A DNA stretch of 64,000 nucleotides from Streptococcus phocae (GTDB lineage Bacteria > Bacillota > Bacilli > Lactobacillales > Streptococcaceae), in assembly GCF_001302265.1 (NCBI RefSeq), contig NZ_LHQM01000010.1, positions 1 to 64,000 of the forward strand, in the 5' to 3' direction. Made by a program: the position numbers and the translations under genes. The notes beneath the pieces were generated by a model. That model saw nothing but the letters and a program-made list of their open reading frames with translations, did no database searches and had not been told where the DNA came from. Positions 59,511 to 64,000 of the stretch are shown piece by piece (the first letter of the stretch is position 1; every line of letters starts with the position of its first letter).

Positions 59511-59575
59511 AAAATTGCGAAAATACGCGCAACTTGATAGAATAGAGAAATCAGAGACAATAAGAAAGAGATATT

Positions 59576-59962
59576 ATGAAAATTACTATTAATAACCGTA
59601 TTCGTTTTGGGGAAGACACTGAGTTAATCTCAGAAACGCATGACTGCAACATGAAGCAAAAAGGCGACTTTGTTTACCTCATGTATCAGAATGGCGATGC
59701 TGAAAAAGTTGTGATTAAGTTCAATCACACTGAAATGACCATGAGTCGTTTTTCAAATCCTCAATCAATCATGAAATTCTTCGCAGGGAAGAAGGCCTTG
59801 ATTGCCCTGCCTACTCCCATGGGAATCCAGCAATTTTTAACCGATACGCAGTTTTATAGCTACCAAGAAAAGCAACAGACACTTGAGCTTTGCTACGCTT
59901 TATTGCAGGCAAATACAGAGGCTGTTTTTGCGACCTATGAGCTAAAAATCACATGGTCTTAG
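59576..59962 (+). CDS. DUF1934 (YwiB-like) protein
   Basis: A 128-residue calycin-like beta-barrel of the DUF1934 family (MKITINNRIRFGEDTELIS...). In Bacillus ywiB lies near argS and rpoE. AAGAAAGAG ribosome site. Function unknown. Divergent from the HD gene, upstream of the Mn riboswitch. Confidence 0.85.
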   Translation: MKITINNRIRFGEDTELISETHDCNMKQKGDFVYLMYQNGDAEKVVIKFNHTEMTMSRFSNPQSIMKFFAGKKALIALPTPMGIQQFLTDTQFYSYQEKQQTLELCYALLQANTEAVFATYELKITWS

Positions 59963-60056
59963 CAAGATTAGTTAAAGTTGCTTGGGATGATCACGTTTTT
60001 TGAGAACACCTTAAATGAAAACGGCGAGGATTTTCTTAATACCTGGCGGCTTTTTC

Positions 60057-60085
60057 TTGTATTTTCATACTAATTTTAATATAAT
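60057..60085 (+). promoter_or_regulatory. Promoter of the Mn riboswitch-ATPase transcript
   Basis: TTGTAT (60057-60062), 17-nt spacer, TATAAT (60080-60085); transcription should start near 60092, just before the riboswitch. Confidence 0.8.
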
Positions 60086-60091
60086 AGTGAT

Positions 60092-60205
60092 ATATCAAGG
60101 GAGTAGCAGACGGTTAGCCGTGATTGTGTCGTCAGTACGGAATTTCGATTTCCGGTACAATCTGAAACAGCGAGACTTGTTTAAGAAAATAAACAGGTCT
60201 TTTTA
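60092..60205 (+). promoter_or_regulatory. yybP-ykoY manganese riboswitch with terminator
   Basis: Motif order matches the yybP-ykoY element: GGGAGTAGCAGACGG (60099 on), a CGTCAG segment with CGATT (near 60130-60150), then the closing CTGAAACAGCGAGACTT (60162-60178). A hairpin AGACTTGTTTA / TAAACAGGTCT with a T5 run (60173-60205) is the expression platform. These riboswitches sense Mn2+ and turn on exporter expression. Confidence 0.88.
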
Positions 60206-60242
60206 TATGATGTCATCTAAAAAGACCATGGAGGGTACCAAT

Positions 60243-62924
60243 TTGTTGAAAGAACAAAAACAAGAAGCCTTTTACACACAAGGTGGAGAAACAGTACTAG
60301 CTCAGCTAGAGTCAAGTCAAGGGGGTCTATCAAGTGAGCAGGCCCAAGAACGTTTAGAAACGTTTGGAAGAAACGAGCTTGATGAGGGCGAAAAACGTAG
60401 TTTAGTCATGAAATTCCTTGACCAGTTTAAGGATTTGATGATTATCATTTTGATAGCAGCAGCAGCACTTTCTGTCGTCACAGAAGGTACAAAAGGACTG
60501 ACGGATGCCATCATCATTTTGGCAGTTGTGGTGTTAAATGCGGCCTTTGGTGTTTATCAAGAAGGTCAAGCAGAGGCGGCAATTGACGCCTTGAAGTCTA
60601 TGTCAAGTCCTTTAGCCCGCATACGCCGAGATGGTCATGTGATTGAAGTGGACTCAAAAGAGTTGGTCCCTGGGGACATTGTCTTGCTTGAAGCGGGTGA
60701 TGTTGTGCCAGCAGATTTGCGATTGTTAGAGGTTAATTCTCTAAAAATCGAAGAGGCTGCCTTAACTGGGGAGTCGGTTCCTGTGGAAAAAGACCTTGCA
60801 GTAACGGTGCCAAGTGATGCTGGGATTGGTGACCGTGTCAACATGGCTTATCAAAACTCAAACGTTACTTATGGACGTGGTGTAGGTGTTGTTACCAATA
60901 CTGGTATGTATACAGAAGTTGGTCACATTGCAGGCATGTTAGCAAATGCTGATGAAACAGATACCCCATTGAAGCAAAATCTAGATAGCCTATCAAAAAT
61001 CTTGACTTATGCCATCTTAGTGATTGCAGCAGTCACGTTTGCTGTTGGTGTTTTCTTACGTGGACAAGAGCCTTTAGAGGGATTGATGACCTCTGTAGCC
61101 TTGGCTGTTGCGGCTATTCCTGAAGGGCTACCTGCAATTGTCACAGTAGTCTTGTCCCTAGGGACTCAGGTGTTGGCTAAACGTAACGCCATTATCCGAA
61201 AACTACCAGCTGTGGAAACCCTTGGTTCAACAGAAATCATTGCATCAGATAAAACTGGTACCTTGACCATGAACCAAATGACAGTGGAAAAAATCTATAC
61301 GAATGGTGTTTTACAAGAAGCTTCTGATGCGATGACATCAGATAATAGCACGCTTCGTGTCATGACCTTTGCAAACGATACAAAAATTGACCAAACAGGT
61401 AAACTCATTGGAGACCCTACCGAAACAGCTCTGATTCAATATGGCTTTAACCAAAACTTTGATGTTCGTGAAGTCTTAACGACCGAACCGCGTGTGGCAG
61501 AACTGCCATTTGACTCAGACAGAAAACGCATGTCAACAATTCATGAACAAGCTGACGGCAGTTACTTTGTAGCAGTTAAGGGAGCACCCGACCAATTGTT
61601 GCAACGCCTCGCCTATATTGAAGAAAATGGACAAATTCGCGCCATTACCGATGCTGACAAACAAGTGATTTTAGACATGAATAAGTCCTTGGCAAAACAA
61701 GCTTTGCGTGTCTTGATGATGGCTTATAAACAATCAGATGTCTTGCCAGAGTTGGAAACAGAGCTGGTTGAGTCAGATCTTGTCTTTTCAGGTTTGGTTG
61801 GGATGATTGACCCAGAGCGACCTGAAGCAGCACAAGCTGTTAAAGTTGCTAGAGAAGCTGGCATTCGCCCAATCATGATTACTGGGGATCACCAAGATAC
61901 TGCTGAAGCAATTGCTAAGCGTCTTGGCATTATTGAAGACGATGGTTTAGATCACGTTTTTACAGGTGCAGAGCTTAATGAGATTTCTGACGAAGATTTC
62001 CAAAAAGTTTTCACACAGTATTCTGTCTATGCGCGTGTTTCTCCTGAGCACAAGGTTCGTATTGTTAAAGCTTGGCAAAAAGAAGGCAAGGTTGTTGCCA
62101 TGACTGGTGACGGTGTCAACGATGCCCCATCGCTCAAAACAGCAGATATTGGTATAGGTATGGGAATCACAGGGACAGAGGTTTCAAAAGGAGCTTCAGA
62201 CATGGTTCTTGCCGATGATAACTTTGCAACGATTATTGTTGCTGTTGAGGAAGGGCGTAAGGTCTTCTCAAATATTCAAAAAACCATCCAGTATCTCTTG
62301 TCTGCCAATATGGCAGAGGTCTTAACGATTTTCTTAGCCACTTTATTTGGCTGGGATGTGCTTCAGCCAGTTCACTTGCTTTGGATTAACTTGGTGACAG
62401 ATACCCTACCAGCTATTGCGCTTGGAGTTGAGCCAGCTGAGCCGGGAGTCATGACGCACAAACCTCGAGGACGCAAATCAAGCTTCTTTGATGGTGGTGT
62501 TAAAGAAGCCATTCTTTACCAAGGAGCCTTTCAGACACTGCTGGTACTAGGTGTTTATGGATTTGCTCTAATGTTCCCAGAACATGCGACTTACCGTGAG
62601 GTGCATGCGGATGCATTGACCATGGCTTATGTCACACTTGGTCTTATCCAATTGGTACATGCCTATAACGTTAAATCTGTTTATCAGTCTATCTTTACCG
62701 TTGGGCTATTTAAAAATAAACTCTTTAACTACTCCATTCCTGTAGCCTTTATCGCCTTGATGGCGACGGTGGTTGTTCCAGGTTTCAATAAGTTCTTCCA
62801 CGTGGCTCATTTGAGTCTAACCCAGTGGTTAGTTGTTATCACAGGAAGCCTTTTGATGGTAGTATTTGTAGAAATCGTTAAAGCCATTCAACGCTCTCTT
62901 GGTCAAGATGAAAAAGCCATTTAA
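60243..62924 (+). CDS. mgtA: P-type cation ATPase, Mn2+/Ca2+ exporter (MgtA-type)
   Basis: An 893-residue P2-type ATPase: actuator LTGESVPVEK, phosphorylation site ASDKTGTLT, hinge MTGDGVNDAPSL, ten helices with VALAVAAIPEGLPAIVTV (metal-binding helix 4) and LWINLVTDTLPAIALG in helix 6. Would be annotated Ca2+-transporting by homology, but the Mn riboswitch points to manganese export, as for S. pneumoniae MgtA. The TTG start at 60243 follows GGAGGG by 7 nt; upstream residues fall in the riboswitch. Confidence 0.9.
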   Translation: MLKEQKQEAFYTQGGETVLAQLESSQGGLSSEQAQERLETFGRNELDEGEKRSLVMKFLDQFKDLMIIILIAAAALSVVTEGTKGLTDAIIILAVVVLNAAFGVYQEGQAEAAIDALKSMSSPLARIRRDGHVIEVDSKELVPGDIVLLEAGDVVPADLRLLEVNSLKIEEAALTGESVPVEKDLAVTVPSDAGIGDRVNMAYQNSNVTYGRGVGVVTNTGMYTEVGHIAGMLANADETDTPLKQNLDSLSKILTYAILVIAAVTFAVGVFLRGQEPLEGLMTSVALAVAAIPEGLPAIVTVVLSLGTQVLAKRNAIIRKLPAVETLGSTEIIASDKTGTLTMNQMTVEKIYTNGVLQEASDAMTSDNSTLRVMTFANDTKIDQTGKLIGDPTETALIQYGFNQNFDVREVLTTEPRVAELPFDSDRKRMSTIHEQADGSYFVAVKGAPDQLLQRLAYIEENGQIRAITDADKQVILDMNKSLAKQALRVLMMAYKQSDVLPELETELVESDLVFSGLVGMIDPERPEAAQAVKVAREAGIRPIMITGDHQDTAEAIAKRLGIIEDDGLDHVFTGAELNEISDEDFQKVFTQYSVYARVSPEHKVRIVKAWQKEGKVVAMTGDGVNDAPSLKTADIGIGMGITGTEVSKGASDMVLADDNFATIIVAVEEGRKVFSNIQKTIQYLLSANMAEVLTIFLATLFGWDVLQPVHLLWINLVTDTLPAIALGVEPAEPGVMTHKPRGRKSSFFDGGVKEAILYQGAFQTLLVLGVYGFALMFPEHATYREVHADALTMAYVTLGLIQLVHAYNVKSVYQSIFTVGLFKNKLFNYSIPVAFIALMATVVVPGFNKFFHVAHLSLTQWLVVITGSLLMVVFVEIVKAIQRSLGQDEKAI

Positions 62925-62965
62925 CAAGGTTAGAATTAGTATCAAAAACATTGGACAATAGAGAC

Positions 62966-62999
62966 AAAAACTGACTAAGGAATTCCTTAGTCAGTTTTT
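62966..62999. terminator. Terminator of the ATPase gene
   Basis: AAAAACTGACTAAGGAA / TTCCTTAGTCAGTTTTT: near-perfect palindrome with A-run and T-run, 42 bp past the stop. Confidence 0.85.
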
Positions 63000-63041
63000 G
63001 CATGTTGAAAATAATTACTTAAAAGTTTTTTACCATAAGAT

Positions 63042-63416
63042 TTATAGCTTTTTAAACCGATAGCGCGGTATGAAGAAATTAGGGAAGTTAAGAACACAAG
63101 CTATCCAAGAAATGTAGGATGAAAAAGGACTAGTTAGAGTGTCACCAAGTAGCAAAATGATAATGACAAAAAATGATGTCACAGCATAAATGCTATGCCA
63201 ACGGTTATGAAGGATAAGGATGGAATCATTTTTTTCGACCCAGATATAGGGATAGGCAATAGCATTACAGGATAGTTTAACTTTTTCATCGTTAGGCAAT
63301 TCAATCTCTGAAACTTGATGGTAAGCAATGGAAGTAGTTCGTTGGCGATTGAGATAAATAGTGGCACCATCTGAGAAGGTAAAAAGGGATGATTGATTTT
63401 TGACAAGAATCGTCAT
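63042..63416 (-). CDS. Small membrane protein, paralogue of next gene
   Basis: A 124-residue protein. N-terminal 75 residues are beta-rich and soluble, then two transmembrane helices (near 77-93 and 100-113) and a basic end IPRYRFKKL. ATG at 63416 has AAGGAAGG. Shares its layout, including the end FFIP-aromatic pattern, with the gene upstream. No known family. Confidence 0.7.
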   Translation of the reverse strand: MTILVKNQSSLFTFSDGATIYLNRQRTTSIAYHQVSEIELPNDEKVKLSCNAIAYPYIWVEKNDSILILHNRWHSIYAVTSFFVIIILLLGDTLTSPFSSYISWIACVLNFPNFFIPRYRFKKL

Positions 63417-63460
63417 AAGACACCTTCCTTTTAGTCGGTAACTGATTTGAAAAATCTGGT

Positions 63461-63826
63461 TTATAAGGTCACCCACTTAAATTTTGGGATAAAAAAGCTA
63501 CACAAAATACTCGCAAATCCAAATACCGTTAGAAAATAAAGGAGCTGCGAATCGAAACTTAGCAATAGTTGACTGACAATGATTAGCGTAACCCCACCCC
63601 AAAAAAGCAGTAAATGTAGTGGATTATCTGTGATAACCAAGTTTTGGTCATTTGTGACAGGTTTTTTAGCTTGTCTACTATGTTTTATTGACAAAAAAGT
63701 CTCTTCTTCAAGGAGATCAACCGTGATGTTTTCTTTATTGTATAAGGAAACTTTTTGGTAGTCTCCAATAAAAACAGTCACAGGAGCACCAATTTTTGAA
63801 AAACGTGTTTTTCTTTCTAATTTCAC
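63461..63826 (-). CDS. Small membrane protein, paralogue of previous gene
   Basis: A 121-residue protein: N-terminal soluble beta-rich part (MKLERKTRFSKIGAPVTVFI), then two helices near 70-87 and 92-109 and the end FFIPKFKWVTL. GGAGG-type site before the start. 44 bp before its partner on the same strand, so a duplication. Function unknown. Confidence 0.7.
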   Translation of the reverse strand: MKLERKTRFSKIGAPVTVFIGDYQKVSLYNKENITVDLLEEETFLSIKHSRQAKKPVTNDQNLVITDNPLHLLLFWGGVTLIIVSQLLLSFDSQLLYFLTVFGFASILCSFFIPKFKWVTL

Positions 63827-63916
63827 AGCATTTCCTCCATAACTATCTGTTACTACAATCTATTTTAGCAAAATAAAAATAAAAAGGCGATTGCTGATGC
63901 GAAATGTTTTAAGTGA

Positions 63917-64000
63917 GCTACTCTAAAAGCCAAAGAACACGCAGCTATTATGGCACTAGGTGTTCAACCAATCCCAATGACTAACAGTAACGGTCAGTTG
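63917..64000 (+). other. Partial open frame at the right edge
   Basis: After a stop at 63914 the frame reads ATLKAKEHAAIMALGV and stays open to the edge. The codons before the stop (KKAIADAKCFK) are also protein-like, so it may be a broken gene. No start or ribosome site seen. Confidence 0.25.

Overview
The window is chromosomal DNA of a low-GC Gram-positive coccus. Gene content points to a pyogenic Streptococcus: the zinc locus lmb-phtD, lctO, murMN, the hprK-lgt-DUF948-YtxH operon, tuf next to tpiA, and a Mn-riboswitch P-type ATPase. Streptococcus dysgalactiae or a close relative (S. canis, S. equi, S. pyogenes) fits best; the species is inference because no database could be searched.

Layout. 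1-4150: ntdP and a DUF960 gene, recX, a TPR/HhH protein and rlmD. 4150-6800: a decaying accessory island holding a double-glycine-leader (bacteriocin-like) gene, a small immunity-like membrane protein, an IS982-family element with an 8-bp target duplication and in-frame stops, and an ABC exporter reduced to its two ends. 7000-10740: shikimate pathway genes (aroE; aroB and a DAHP synthase on the other strand) around twin cupin genes. 10920-14040: AdcR-type operator, lmb and a histidine-triad protein (zinc scavenging). 14200-16250: tRNA-Thr, MATE exporter and its MarR regulator. 16330-21160: DUF1912, a frameshifted HhH protein, and a T-box operon of GNAT acetyltransferase, P-loop kinase and valS. 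21246-24531: a SauUSI-like type IV restriction enzyme convergent with a NudG-like Nudix hydrolase. 24590-30240: permease pair, a DUF985 cupin, tex, SprT-like and PspC genes.

30447-38254 carries hprK-lgt-DUF948-YtxH, two U32 proteins resembling TrhP1/TrhP2, small genes and lysS. 38426-43850 carries hydrolases, a YbaK deacylase, thiT under a TPP riboswitch, a GH25 muramidase, an ECF-type membrane protein and glutathione peroxidase. 43835-54643 holds pepF, ppc, ftsW, a class B acid phosphatase, tuf, tpiA and lctO. 54797-64000 holds murN, murM and a Cof hydrolase, an HD phosphohydrolase, a DUF1934 protein, the P-type ATPase behind a yybP-ykoY (Mn2+) riboswitch, and two paralogous small membrane proteins.

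Most of the window is core genome. The points most worth a second look are: the type IV restriction/Nudix pair, which could act jointly against 5-modified cytosine; the manganese riboswitch that re-labels a putative Ca2+ ATPase; five genes whose promoters sit so close to the start codon that the mRNA should be leaderless; the A7-run frameshift; and the decayed bacteriocin locus.
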